Source: Acidimicrobiia bacterium UBA5794 (lineage in GTDB: Bacteria > Actinomycetota > Acidimicrobiia > Spongiisociales > UBA5794). From it: a stretch of DNA of 64,000 nt. This document shows positions 51,241 to 59,649 of the stretch, piece by piece. The position numbers were made by a program, and so were the translations under genes. Positions within the stretch are counted from its first letter, which is position 1. Every line of letters starts with the position of its first letter. The notes below the pieces were generated by a model. It made no database searches and had not been told where the DNA came from. It worked only from the letters and a program-made list of their open reading frames with translations. The stretch is taken from positions 93,785 through 157,784 of the forward strand of contig DIDS01000010.1 of assembly GCA_002418265.1 (NCBI GenBank). The letters run 5' to 3'.

Positions 51241-51874
51241 TGGCTGCGACGACATCGGTGGCGAGCTTCTTGTGCTTGAAGACGAAGAAATGGTCGGAGC
51301 CGGGATAGATCAAGATGTCAGCTCCGATACTCCCTGCGTACACGGCGAGCGCATCAACATCCACGAACTGATCCCGTTCACCCACGACGAAGAGTCGACG
51401 TGCCTCGGCGAGTTCGGATGCATCGGGAAGGTGGGGAGTGAGCGGGCTTTTGACCGGTGGGGCAATGCCGACGTAGGGCACGGTGGATCCGGAACGCGCC
51501 TGCCACCCCAACGAAACCGCAGCGCCAAACGACCAACCAGCGATCCCGGTCAGCGGAGGGAGCTCACGCTCGACGAAGTCCACGACGCAGGCCACATCGC
51601 TGACCTCACCAATCCCGTTGTCGTAGCTTCCCGTTGATTCACCAACGCCGCGGAAGTTGAATCGGACGGTGACCAGTCCCGCTTCCAGCGCCTCTGCTGC
51701 GATCGCGCCGAGAATCGGGTGTCGCATCGTGCCGCCTTGGGTGGGGTGCGGATGGCACAACACCACCGTGCCGAGCCAATCGTCGGCAGGAATCGTGCGT
51801 GGTTCTTCGACCAGGACCTCAAGGACAACACCGTCGGTGGATGGGATGAGTCGTTGCATCGGTATCTCGCTCAC
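51221..51874 (-). CDS. alpha/beta hydrolase
   Basis: 217 aa, GTG start overlapping the TGA of a 28-codon upstream ORF (GTGA). Fold marks: VVLCHPHPTQGGTMRHP (oxyanion region with the HPHP common in this subgroup), VRFNFRGVGESTG, nucleophile elbow GWSFGA, FVVGERDQFVD and the catalytic His in SDHFFVFKH. Possible esterase or dienelactone-hydrolase-like enzyme; the substrate is unknown. The final residues (LTSDI) are encoded by heptad repeats, so the gene end has been rewritten or extended by the repeat. Confidence 0.85.
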   Translation of the reverse strand: MSEIPMQRLIPSTDGVVLEVLVEEPRTIPADDWLGTVVLCHPHPTQGGTMRHPILGAIAAEALEAGLVTVRFNFRGVGESTGSYDNGIGEVSDVACVVDFVERELPPLTGIAGWSFGAAVSLGWQARSGSTVPYVGIAPPVKSPLTPHLPDASELAEARRLFVVGERDQFVDVDALAVYAGSIGADILIYPGSDHFFVFKHKKLATDVVAAILTSDI

Positions 51875-51957
51875 AGCGTTGCGAAGTAGAACCCCGTTGC
51901 GCCAAGGATCAGAAGTCCAACGGCAAGGGAGGCGAGAATGAGATAGCGTGTCTGCAC
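51871..51957 (-). CDS. 28-aa single-helix membrane protein, translationally coupled to the hydrolase
   Basis: GTG 51957 to TGA 51871: 28 residues, one hydrophobic helix (YLILASLAVGLLILGATGFY) with Arg before it. Support: TACCAT exactly six bases before the GTG, the same leaderless signature as other genes here, and its stop overlaps the hydrolase GTG start, which itself has no ribosome binding site or promoter. Function unknown; it may be a coupling leader or a true small membrane protein. Confidence 0.55.
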   Translation of the reverse strand: MQTRYLILASLAVGLLILGATGFYFATL

Positions 51958-51963
51958 GGTGTC

Positions 51964-51969
51964 ATGGTA
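51964..51969 (-). promoter_or_regulatory. leaderless promoter -10 of the 28-aa ORF
   Basis: Minus-strand TACCAT followed by GACACC and GTG 51957. Confidence 0.5.
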
Positions 51970-52002
51970 TCGGGCACCGCAGACTCACGACGACTGCCGC
52001 AC

Positions 52003-52045
52003 TATCGTTGCCTGACACCGTTGCAGACCTCTGGAGTAGAAATCG
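52003..52045 (+). promoter_or_regulatory. lpd promoter -10 and leader
   Basis: TATCGT (52003-52008), then a ~30-nt leader with TGGAG 8-12 nt before ATG 52046. Conventional leadered start, unlike the divergent small ORF. Confidence 0.4.
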
Positions 52046-53419
52046 ATGTACGACATCGCCGTGATAGGTGGGGGCCCCGGAGGCTACGCTGCCGCCCTCT
52101 ACGCACACAATTTTGGCCTTTCGGTTGTCTTGATCGAAAAGGACCGTATCGGAGGCACCTGTCTCCTCCGAGGCTGTGTCCCTGCCAAGGCACTCATCCA
52201 ATCGGGTGAGGTGTTCGCCACCGTGGAGTCGGCGGCCGAATTCGGTGTTGTGACGTCAGATCCCACCTTCGACTGGCCGGTCGCGATCGAGCGAAAAACC
52301 AAGGTGGTCGAGGGGCTTGTCAATGGTCTTGCGGGACTGCTCAAGACGCGCAGGGTCGAAATGATGGATGGACTCGGGGTACTGGCGGGTAACGGCAAGG
52401 TCAATGTCACGCACGACGACGGCTCCATCACCGAAGTTGAGGCTCGAGCCATCATCATCGCAACCGGATCGTCCCCTTCGACGATTCCGGGATATGAGAT
52501 CAACGGCACCACGATCGTGTCCTCCGACGAGGCTCTTGACTGGTCTGCCCAACCGCAACGTGTCGCGATCATCGGCGCTGGTGTCATTGGCTGTGAGTTT
52601 GCCTCACTTCTTGCCGATGTCGGCTCTGAGGTGCACATCTTTGAGGTACAGGATCAACTCGTACCCGGTATGGAACCTGAGGCGGCAAAAATCCTCTCGC
52701 GAGCCTTCCGGCGTAAGGGCATCACGATGCATCTTGGTGTCGGCGTCGGTCAGCCGGACGTATCGCCGACATCGGTCATCGTTCCTTTCGGGAATGAATC
52801 CGTTGAGGTCGACACCGTGCTGGTTGCAGTTGGCCGCAAGCCCATGACTGATGCCATCAACCTCGACGCGGTTGGTGTGGTAGCCGACCGCGGGTTCATC
52901 CCCGTTGATCGGGCAACCATGCAGACCTCTGCCTCCGACGTGTATGCGGTTGGTGACATCGTCGCAGGAACACCCCAGCTCGCCCATGTTGCATTTGCGG
53001 AGGCGATTGCTGCTGTCACCCATATCGCGACGGGCGAGACAGCCCCGGTCGATTACAACGCTGTTCCCATGGTCGTTTACACCCATCCCGAGATCGCTTG
53101 GGTTGGTAGGACCGAAGCTGCAGCATCAGCCGACGGATACAACGTCGAGACGACCGAGCACGGGATGCGCGGCATCGCACGAGCGATCATTCAGGGTCAG
53201 ACCGGGGGGACGGTCAAGATCGTCTCTGAGGTTGACGGCCAGCTCCTGGGCGCAACGGTCGTGGGCCCGGGCGCGGGCGAGATGATCCACGAGTTGATGT
53301 ACACCGTTGGCTTTGAGGCGCTGCCACGGGAGGCGGCGTCGTTCATCCACGCACACCCGACCGTTTCAGAGGCGATTGGTGAGGCACTGATGGCATCGGC
53401 AGGCCGCGGTCTGCACTGA
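52046..53419 (+). CDS. lpd: dihydrolipoyl dehydrogenase (E3)
   Basis: 457 aa. Reoxidises dihydrolipoyl groups with NAD. FAD motif IAVIGGGPGGYAAAL, redox disulfide GGTCLLRGCVPAKAL, NAD motif IIGAGVIGCEFASLLADVG, SDVYAVGDIVAGTPQLAH, C-terminal HAHPTVSEA with the His-Glu pair. First gene of lpd-E2-lipBA-peptidase. Confidence 0.95.
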   Translation: MYDIAVIGGGPGGYAAALYAHNFGLSVVLIEKDRIGGTCLLRGCVPAKALIQSGEVFATVESAAEFGVVTSDPTFDWPVAIERKTKVVEGLVNGLAGLLKTRRVEMMDGLGVLAGNGKVNVTHDDGSITEVEARAIIIATGSSPSTIPGYEINGTTIVSSDEALDWSAQPQRVAIIGAGVIGCEFASLLADVGSEVHIFEVQDQLVPGMEPEAAKILSRAFRRKGITMHLGVGVGQPDVSPTSVIVPFGNESVEVDTVLVAVGRKPMTDAINLDAVGVVADRGFIPVDRATMQTSASDVYAVGDIVAGTPQLAHVAFAEAIAAVTHIATGETAPVDYNAVPMVVYTHPEIAWVGRTEAAASADGYNVETTEHGMRGIARAIIQGQTGGTVKIVSEVDGQLLGATVVGPGAGEMIHELMYTVGFEALPREAASFIHAHPTVSEAIGEALMASAGRGLH

Positions 53420-53464
53420 GGATTGACAGAATTCCAGCATGGCTGGTTAGCAAGGAGAAGAGAC

Positions 53465-54838
53465 ATGGCGGTCACGATCACAATGCCACAGCTTGGCGAA
53501 ACGGTGACAGAGGGCACCATCTTGTCCTGGATCAAGCAGATCGGTGAACGTGTTGAGGAAGACGAGATCCTTGTCGAGATCTCGACGGACAAGGTCGATA
53601 CCGAGGTGCCGTCACCGGCGTCCGGCATTCTTTCCGAGATTCTGGTCGGTGCCGGTGAGACCGTCTCTGTGGGAACGGCCCTCGCCGTGTTGACCGAAGA
53701 GGGCGAAGGGCCGATGACCGATGACCGAGGTCCGATGACCGAGACGGAACCGACAGCGGCGGCGTCGACCGCCGCGGAACCCACTACCGAACCAAGAACC
53801 GTAGTGGAGCCAGCTGATACGGCACGGCGGAGTGTTCTGTCGCCTGTTGTTCGCAAGCTTGCAGCCGACAACGATGTGGACGTGGCGATGGTTCGTGGCA
53901 CCGGTGACGGTGGCCGGATCACCCGCAAGGACATCGAGGCATTCATCGCCGCACGAGGCGCCGATCCGGCGGTGGCTGAGACACCGCCAACGCCGACAGC
54001 TGCTCCAGCTCCCGTAGCTGCAGCAGCTCCTCCCCCAGAGCCGCCGGTCACAGAGCCGCCGGTTGTCGAGCCGCCGGTTCCTGTCAAGCCGGCTACTCCC
54101 TCGGTCCCAGAGACGGGAGCTGTGGAGGTTCGCGAGATTTCGCGGCTGCGTGCTCGGATCGCTAAGAACATGGTTGCGGCGAAACAGACGGCGGCTCATG
54201 TGTTCACCTCGGTCGAGGTCGATTACGAACGGGTGGCCCAGATCCGCATGGCCCACAAGGACTCGTTCAAGGAGTCGGAGGGCTTTTCCCTGACATACCT
54301 GCCGTTCATCGTGAGGGCGACCGTCGATGCACTCGCTGCATTCCCGGTCGTGAACTCGCTGTTTGACCTTGACGCAGGAACCCACACCTTCAACCGTTCG
54401 GTTCACATGGGGATCGCGGTCGATCTGGATCAGAAGGGCCTCCTGGTTGCCACCGTCCGCGACGCCGACACGATGACGCTCAAGGGTGCAGCGCGTGCCA
54501 TCAGGGCCACCGCGACAAAGGTGCGATCGAACCAGCTGACACCCGACGATGTTGCAGGGTCAACGTTCTCGATCACCAACCCGGGACCATTCGGGTCATA
54601 CCTGTCCGTTCCGGTGATCAACGTCCCGAACTCGGCGATCTTGAGTACAGAAACCATCGTCAAGCGTCCTGTCGTGATCGAAATGCCTGACGGCTCCGAC
54701 GGCATCGCGATCCACCACATCGGTTACCTCGGGCTCAGTTGGGATCACCGGGTCTTCGACGGATCGACGGCGGCTCTCTTCCTGGGTCGGATCAAACACA
54801 ACCTTCAGACATGGGATTGGGAGCAGGAACTCTCGTGA
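53465..54838 (+). CDS. 2-oxoacid dehydrogenase E2 dihydrolipoamide acyltransferase
   Basis: 457 aa from ATG 53465 (AAGGAG upstream). Lipoyl domain (~1-78) with lipoylation site EISTDKVDTEVPS; linker; E3-binding domain SPVVRKLAADNDVDVAMV (~125-160); Ala/Pro-rich linker; catalytic domain with SWDHRVFDG (HxxxDG). The linker after the lipoyl domain contains an in-frame CCGATGA heptad array. No E1 genes are nearby, so whether it serves pyruvate, 2-oxoglutarate or branched-chain acids is open. The next gene starts at its stop (GTGA). Confidence 0.92.
   Translation: MAVTITMPQLGETVTEGTILSWIKQIGERVEEDEILVEISTDKVDTEVPSPASGILSEILVGAGETVSVGTALAVLTEEGEGPMTDDRGPMTETEPTAAASTAAEPTTEPRTVVEPADTARRSVLSPVVRKLAADNDVDVAMVRGTGDGGRITRKDIEAFIAARGADPAVAETPPTPTAAPAPVAAAAPPPEPPVTEPPVVEPPVPVKPATPSVPETGAVEVREISRLRARIAKNMVAAKQTAAHVFTSVEVDYERVAQIRMAHKDSFKESEGFSLTYLPFIVRATVDALAAFPVVNSLFDLDAGTHTFNRSVHMGIAVDLDQKGLLVATVRDADTMTLKGAARAIRATATKVRSNQLTPDDVAGSTFSITNPGPFGSYLSVPVINVPNSAILSTETIVKRPVVIEMPDGSDGIAIHHIGYLGLSWDHRVFDGSTAALFLGRIKHNLQTWDWEQELS
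53711..53745 (+). repeat. heptad array inside the E2 coding sequence
   Basis: CCGATGA CCGATGA CCGAGGT CCGATGA CCGAGAC, five units in 7-bp phase, translated as PMTDDRGPMTET within the flexible linker. Same motif as the intergenic arrays at 10055 and ~40420. Confidence 0.85.
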
Positions 54839-56496
54839 CGTCCGACCCCGGTCAGTCCACGCTGAGAACGCGTTGGCTCGGCCGAGTTCGCTACGACGAG
54901 GCGTGGGATCTCCAGAAGGCAATCTGGGAGGGCAAGACGATCGGTCGAACTGCCGATGACTACATGCTGCTCCTTGAACACCCCCATACCTACACCGTGG
55001 GGCGCAATGGAGACGGATCCAATCTGACGATCCCGCTGTCTCGCCTGCCAGAGATCGGAGCGACTGTTATCAACGTCGATCGCGGCGGTGACATCACGTA
55101 CCACGGTCCGGGACAACTCGTCGGGTACCCAATCGTCGACATCCCGAAGCTTGATCATGGATTCGATGCCGTCGGGCACGTGCGGCGTATCGAATCGATG
55201 CTGATCACGACCCTCGCCGATCTCGGCATCGAGGCATGGACCGAGGAGGGATTCACCGGAGTGTGGACCCACAAGGGGAAGGTTGCTGCCATTGGGGTCA
55301 AGGCATCTCGCGGCGTGGCAACACACGGTTTTTCGGTCAATGTCGATCCAGACATGTCGTATTTCGGTCACATCGTGCCGTGCGGCATTCCCGACCGCCC
55401 GGTCACATCAATCACCGAACTGGCCGGAAGGTCCGTTTCGATCGAGGAAGTGGTCGAGACCATGCTTCCGTACCTTGGACGACTCTCCAATCGTGAAGGG
55501 AATGAGGTTCAACTCGGTGCATTCGCTCGTGGGTCAGCCAAGCGATCGTTCGAAGTCGATCGAATGGTCGACGCGGGTGTGTTCTCACCCGCAAGCCGTA
55601 CCGAAACGCCCGTCATGATCCGCGGTCTCCTTCAAGGTGAACCTGAGAAACCTGCCTGGATGAAGGTCAAGCTCGATCTTACGGACAAGCGCTTTCTCGA
55701 ATTGAAGCGTCTGAATGCAGCACTTGCACTCAATACCGTTTGTGAAGAGGCTGGTTGCCCGAACATCTACGAGTGCTGGTCGTCTGGCACGTCAACGCTC
55801 ATGTTGTTGGGAGATGTCTGCACGCGTGCGTGCTCATTCTGTGATGTGAACACGGGCAAACCGGGGGAGGTCGACCTTGGTGAACCCGTGAGGGCTGCCA
55901 TGGCCGTTGAGCAGATGGGGCTCAAACATGCGGTGCTGACGTCGGTGAATCGAGACGACCTTCCCGACGGTGGCGCATCGATCTTTGCAGCGACCATCGA
56001 TGAGATCCGCTCCCGGCTGCCTGCGTGTGATGTCGAGGTCCTCATCCCGGATTTCAAGGGCGATCGGGAGGCTCTTGAAACAGTGATGGGTGGGAAACCA
56101 TCGGTTCTCAATCACAACACGGAGACGGTGTTACGCCTCCAGAGAGAGATCCGAACCGCTGCAAACTACGCTCGCTCGCTCACTGTTCTGGCACGGGCGA
56201 AATGGCTCTACCCCGCAGGTACGGTCAAGTCGGGTCTGATCGTTGGCATGGGAGAGACCGACGACGAAATTGCCGGTGCCCTTGCTGATCTCAATGCGGT
56301 GGGAGTCGACATCGTCACGATCGGCCAGTACCTGCGCCCCACGGCGAACCACCGCCGGGTGCAGCGATATGTGCACCCCGAGACATTTACAAGCTACAAG
56401 ATCATCGGAGAGCGGCACGGGATCCGACATGTCGAATCCGGGCCGCTGGTACGAAGTTCCTATCACGCCAAGGAATCGCTCGGAGCGATGACATGA
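54835..56496 (+). CDS. lipB-lipA: fused octanoyltransferase (LipB) - lipoyl synthase (LipA)
   Basis: 553 aa in one uninterrupted frame, GTG start overlapping the E2 stop. Residues ~10-225 are LipB: EHPHTYTVGRNG, RGGDITYHGPGQLVGYP, GKVAAIGVKASRG (Lys ~148) and the catalytic Cys in VPCGIPDRPV (~183). Residues ~265-553 are LipA: auxiliary-cluster Cys 303, 308 and 314 (CEEAGCPNIYEC), radical-SAM CTRACSFC (Cys 329, 333, 336) and RSSYHAKE with the conserved Ser. All key residues of both enzymes are present. The linker is ~40 residues. The two proteins are normally separate. Confidence 0.93.
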   Translation: MTSDPGQSTLRTRWLGRVRYDEAWDLQKAIWEGKTIGRTADDYMLLLEHPHTYTVGRNGDGSNLTIPLSRLPEIGATVINVDRGGDITYHGPGQLVGYPIVDIPKLDHGFDAVGHVRRIESMLITTLADLGIEAWTEEGFTGVWTHKGKVAAIGVKASRGVATHGFSVNVDPDMSYFGHIVPCGIPDRPVTSITELAGRSVSIEEVVETMLPYLGRLSNREGNEVQLGAFARGSAKRSFEVDRMVDAGVFSPASRTETPVMIRGLLQGEPEKPAWMKVKLDLTDKRFLELKRLNAALALNTVCEEAGCPNIYECWSSGTSTLMLLGDVCTRACSFCDVNTGKPGEVDLGEPVRAAMAVEQMGLKHAVLTSVNRDDLPDGGASIFAATIDEIRSRLPACDVEVLIPDFKGDREALETVMGGKPSVLNHNTETVLRLQREIRTAANYARSLTVLARAKWLYPAGTVKSGLIVGMGETDDEIAGALADLNAVGVDIVTIGQYLRPTANHRRVQRYVHPETFTSYKIIGERHGIRHVESGPLVRSSYHAKESLGAMT

Positions 56497-57581
56497 TGGA
56501 CTTTGCTTGGCGCATTTCCCGTGCCGTCGCAGCGATGACAGCCGCAGGGGTTGATGCGCTTTGTGTATCGGTCGGGTCGGATCTGCCGTACCTCACCGGC
56601 TATCGAGCCTACATGTCAGAGAGGCCCACCATGCTCGTGGTGGATGGCAACGGAACCGCAACCTTGGTGATTCCGACGCTTGAGGCACCTCGAGTCACTC
56701 TTCACGACGGCGTGTTCTCGCTCCGAGCGTGGGGTGAAACGGATGACCCGATCGGGATTGTCGATGCATTGCTCGCGGACGCGGGTCGTGTGGCGATCGG
56801 GAGCCAAACATGGTCCCGTTTCATGTTGGATCTCCAGGATCGAAGACCGGGTTCGACGTGGGTTGATGCCGAGGACATCATGTCGAGCCTGCGGATCATC
56901 AAGTCGCCGGATGAGATCGATCGACTCCGTGCAGCAGGTGCAGCTGTGGATGGTGTAGCAGACGACATCAATGCAATCAGATTCTCGGGACGTACGGAGG
57001 CAGATGTGGCACGGGAGATCACCCATCGAACGCTCGCTGCAGGACACGAGTCGGTCGAGTTCTGTATCGTTGCCAGCGGTCCCAACGGTGCATCACCCCA
57101 TCACACCGCCTCGGAGCGAGTGATCACCAACGGGGATGCAGTGGTGGTCGACTTCGGCGGATACCAGGATGGGTACTGCTCAGATACCACGCGTACCTTT
57201 GTCGTTGGGACACCGCCACCCGGGTTTGTGGAGGCGTATGCCGTCCTCCATGAGGCGCAGACATCGGCGACGGCGTTCGTTGCCCCCGGGCGCAAGGCAT
57301 CAGAGATCGACGCCCATGCCAGAGCAATCATCGAAGCCGCCGGATACGGTGACCGGTTCTTCCACCGACTCGGGCACGGCATCGGCCTCGACGTTCACGA
57401 ACGGCCTTACCTCGTCGATGGTGACAACACCATCATCGAACCAGGCATGACGTTTTCGATCGAGCCTGGCATCTATACGCCGGGGGAGTGGGGGATGCGT
57501 ATCGAGGACATCGTCGTTGCGACCGCATCAGGTGTCGAATCGTTGAATACCTCTGACCGCAGCTTCCGCATCGTTTCGTGA
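56493..57581 (+). CDS. M24-family Xaa-Pro aminopeptidase-like protein
   Basis: 362 aa, overlapping lipBA by 4 nt (ATGA). N-terminal creatinase-like domain (~1-130) and C-terminal pita-bread metallopeptidase: VVVDFGGYQDGYCSDTTRTF (two Asp ligands), HRLGHGIGLDVHERPYL (His), FSIEPGIYTPGEWGMRIED (two Glu). All five metal ligands are present. Likely a cytosolic dipeptidase/aminopeptidase P. Its link to lipoylation genes is positional only. Confidence 0.9.
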   Translation: MMDFAWRISRAVAAMTAAGVDALCVSVGSDLPYLTGYRAYMSERPTMLVVDGNGTATLVIPTLEAPRVTLHDGVFSLRAWGETDDPIGIVDALLADAGRVAIGSQTWSRFMLDLQDRRPGSTWVDAEDIMSSLRIIKSPDEIDRLRAAGAAVDGVADDINAIRFSGRTEADVAREITHRTLAAGHESVEFCIVASGPNGASPHHTASERVITNGDAVVVDFGGYQDGYCSDTTRTFVVGTPPPGFVEAYAVLHEAQTSATAFVAPGRKASEIDAHARAIIEAAGYGDRFFHRLGHGIGLDVHERPYLVDGDNTIIEPGMTFSIEPGIYTPGEWGMRIEDIVVATASGVESLNTSDRSFRIVS

Positions 57582-57617
57582 TGCTGTCGTGACATCTTCG
57601 ACGTTTGGATGCAGCAC

Positions 57618-57653
57618 TAGCCTTCGTCCAAGCGCGAATGCACAGGAGACACC
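57618..57653 (+). promoter_or_regulatory. transketolase promoter -10 and leader
   Basis: TAGCCT (57618-57623), then a ~22-nt leader with AGGAGA before ATG 57654. Confidence 0.4.
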
Positions 57654-59600
57654 ATGACCCGCAACGTTGAACAGCTTGCCGCAGACACGATTCGGGTTCT
57701 ATCAATGGACGCCGTACAGCGTGCGAATTCGGGACATCCAGGTATGCCGCTTGGTATGGCGGACATCGCTGTCGTCCTGTGGTCCAAGTTCTTGAAGGTC
57801 AATCCAACCGATCCCACCTGGCGCGATCGGGATCGTTTTGTGCTCTCCAACGGGCACGGTTCAATGCTGTTGTACTCCCTGCTTCACCTTTCCGGGTTCC
57901 CCCTCTCAATGGATGACATCAAGGATTTTCGCCAATGGGGATCTGAAACCGCTGGCCACCCTGAAGTACATCAGGCGATAGGCATCGAGACAACAACAGG
58001 GCCCCTTGGCCAGGGAATCTCGATGGCGGTCGGTATGGCGATTGCAGAGGAGCACCTCGCGGTCGTCCATGGTTCAGACCTGACCGACCATCGAACGTGG
58101 GTCTTTGTCGGAGATGGGGATCTCATGGAGGGTGTCTCGTCAGAGTCCTCGTCGCTGGCAGGACATCTTGGCCTTGACAAATTGACCGTCTTTTATGACG
58201 ACAACTCGATCACGATCGATGGTTCCACCGATCTTGCGTTCTCAGAGGATGTGCCTGCCCGATACGCGGCATACGGATGGCACACGCTTTCGGTCGATGG
58301 CCATGACCGCGAAGCAATCGAGGCAGCCATCGAGTTGGCGATCAAGGAGACAGATCGTCCCACACTCATTGCGTGCAAAACCCACATCGGATTTGGGGCA
58401 CCGACCAAGGTTGACACGGCTGATGCACACGGATCCCCGCTCGGAGCCGAAGAGATTGCCGGGGCCAAGGCCGCGATGGGCTGGGAGCTCCCCGCATTCG
58501 AGGTCCCGGATGAGGTCTATGCCTTCTTCGCCGAGGCCATGGAGAAAGGCGGAGCAGCCCAAGCCCGATGGCAGTCACGCGTCGACGCTGCGGATGCTGA
58601 TCGCCGTGCCGTCTGGGAGGCAGCTTGGAACCCGGATCCCGTTGTCCTTACCGCACCAAATGTCGAGGCAGGCTCATCGGTTGCCACCCGAAAGCTGTCT
58701 CACACGGTGATTCAAGAACTCGGAAGGCAGCGACCTGAATTGATGAGCATCTCGGGCGACCTTGCTCCATCCACCAACAGCCTCTTCGACGATTCAACCG
58801 ACTTCTCACGCTCTGATCGTACCGGACGCAATATCCGTGCTGGGATTCGTGAGCATGCGATGGGTGCCATTGCCAACGGTATTACACAACACGGCGGTGC
58901 GCGTGCGTTCGGTGCGACCTTCCTGACGTTCAGCGACTACATGCGTCCGTCGGTGCGCCTTGCGGGGTTGATGGCTGTTCCGTCTGTCTTTGTGTGGACT
59001 CACGATTCGATCTTCTTGGGAGAGGACGGCCCAACACATCAGCCGATCGAGCACCTTGCAGCACTCCGCGCCATTCCGGGTCTCCATGTCTTTCGCCCGG
59101 CAGATCCTACGGAGACCGCCGTGTCGTGGCAGGAGGCGATCAATCGTACGGATGGTCCTTCGGCGATCGCTCTGACTCGCCAGGGTTTGCGGGTACCGGC
59201 GGCTTCTCCCGATCCAGATGCGGTGGCCAAGGGTGGCTACATCCGCAGGGACGGCACCGACATTGTGCTTGTCGCGACTGGATCGGAGGTTCCACTTGCC
59301 GAGGATGCCGCTGTCGTACTCGGGGAGAGCGGGCTGTCGGTCAGGGTGGTCTCCATGCCATGTGTCGAACGATTCAACCAACAATCATCTGAGTACCGAG
59401 ATGCGGTTTTGGGATCCGATCTACCGGTCTTCACGCTGGAGGCTGCGGCAACGTTCGGTTGGAGTCGATTTGTGAGCAACGGAGGTGTGGCGATCGGTAT
59501 CGACCGATATGGAGCATCGGCACCAGCTGAAGTCCTCGCCGAGAAGTTCGGATTCACTCCCGACGCGGTCGCCGCGACGATCTCGTCAGCCCTTCACTAG
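57654..59600 (+). CDS. tkt: transketolase
   Basis: 648 aa. ThDP enzyme of the pentose phosphate pathway. Marks: MDAVQRANSGHPGMPLGMAD, DRFVLSNGHGSMLLYSLLHL, TTGPLGQGISMAVGMAIAE, ThDP motif GDGDLMEGVSSE...DDNSITIDG, GIREHAMGAIANGI, LGEDGPTHQPIEHLAALR. Full length, own ribosome binding site. Confidence 0.95.
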   Translation: MTRNVEQLAADTIRVLSMDAVQRANSGHPGMPLGMADIAVVLWSKFLKVNPTDPTWRDRDRFVLSNGHGSMLLYSLLHLSGFPLSMDDIKDFRQWGSETAGHPEVHQAIGIETTTGPLGQGISMAVGMAIAEEHLAVVHGSDLTDHRTWVFVGDGDLMEGVSSESSSLAGHLGLDKLTVFYDDNSITIDGSTDLAFSEDVPARYAAYGWHTLSVDGHDREAIEAAIELAIKETDRPTLIACKTHIGFGAPTKVDTADAHGSPLGAEEIAGAKAAMGWELPAFEVPDEVYAFFAEAMEKGGAAQARWQSRVDAADADRRAVWEAAWNPDPVVLTAPNVEAGSSVATRKLSHTVIQELGRQRPELMSISGDLAPSTNSLFDDSTDFSRSDRTGRNIRAGIREHAMGAIANGITQHGGARAFGATFLTFSDYMRPSVRLAGLMAVPSVFVWTHDSIFLGEDGPTHQPIEHLAALRAIPGLHVFRPADPTETAVSWQEAINRTDGPSAIALTRQGLRVPAASPDPDAVAKGGYIRRDGTDIVLVATGSEVPLAEDAAVVLGESGLSVRVVSMPCVERFNQQSSEYRDAVLGSDLPVFTLEAAATFGWSRFVSNGGVAIGIDRYGASAPAEVLAEKFGFTPDAVAATISSALH

Positions 59601-59649
59601 ACACACCCAATCGACACCGCCCAAGACCAACGCGAATCCAAGGAGTTCC

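Noticed and set aside
55500..55660. LipB and LipA as two genes with a missed internal start
   Set aside because: The frame is open throughout, and I see no ribosome binding site or leaderless -10 before the in-frame ATGs (for example near 55615 and 55660), so a fusion is the simpler reading.
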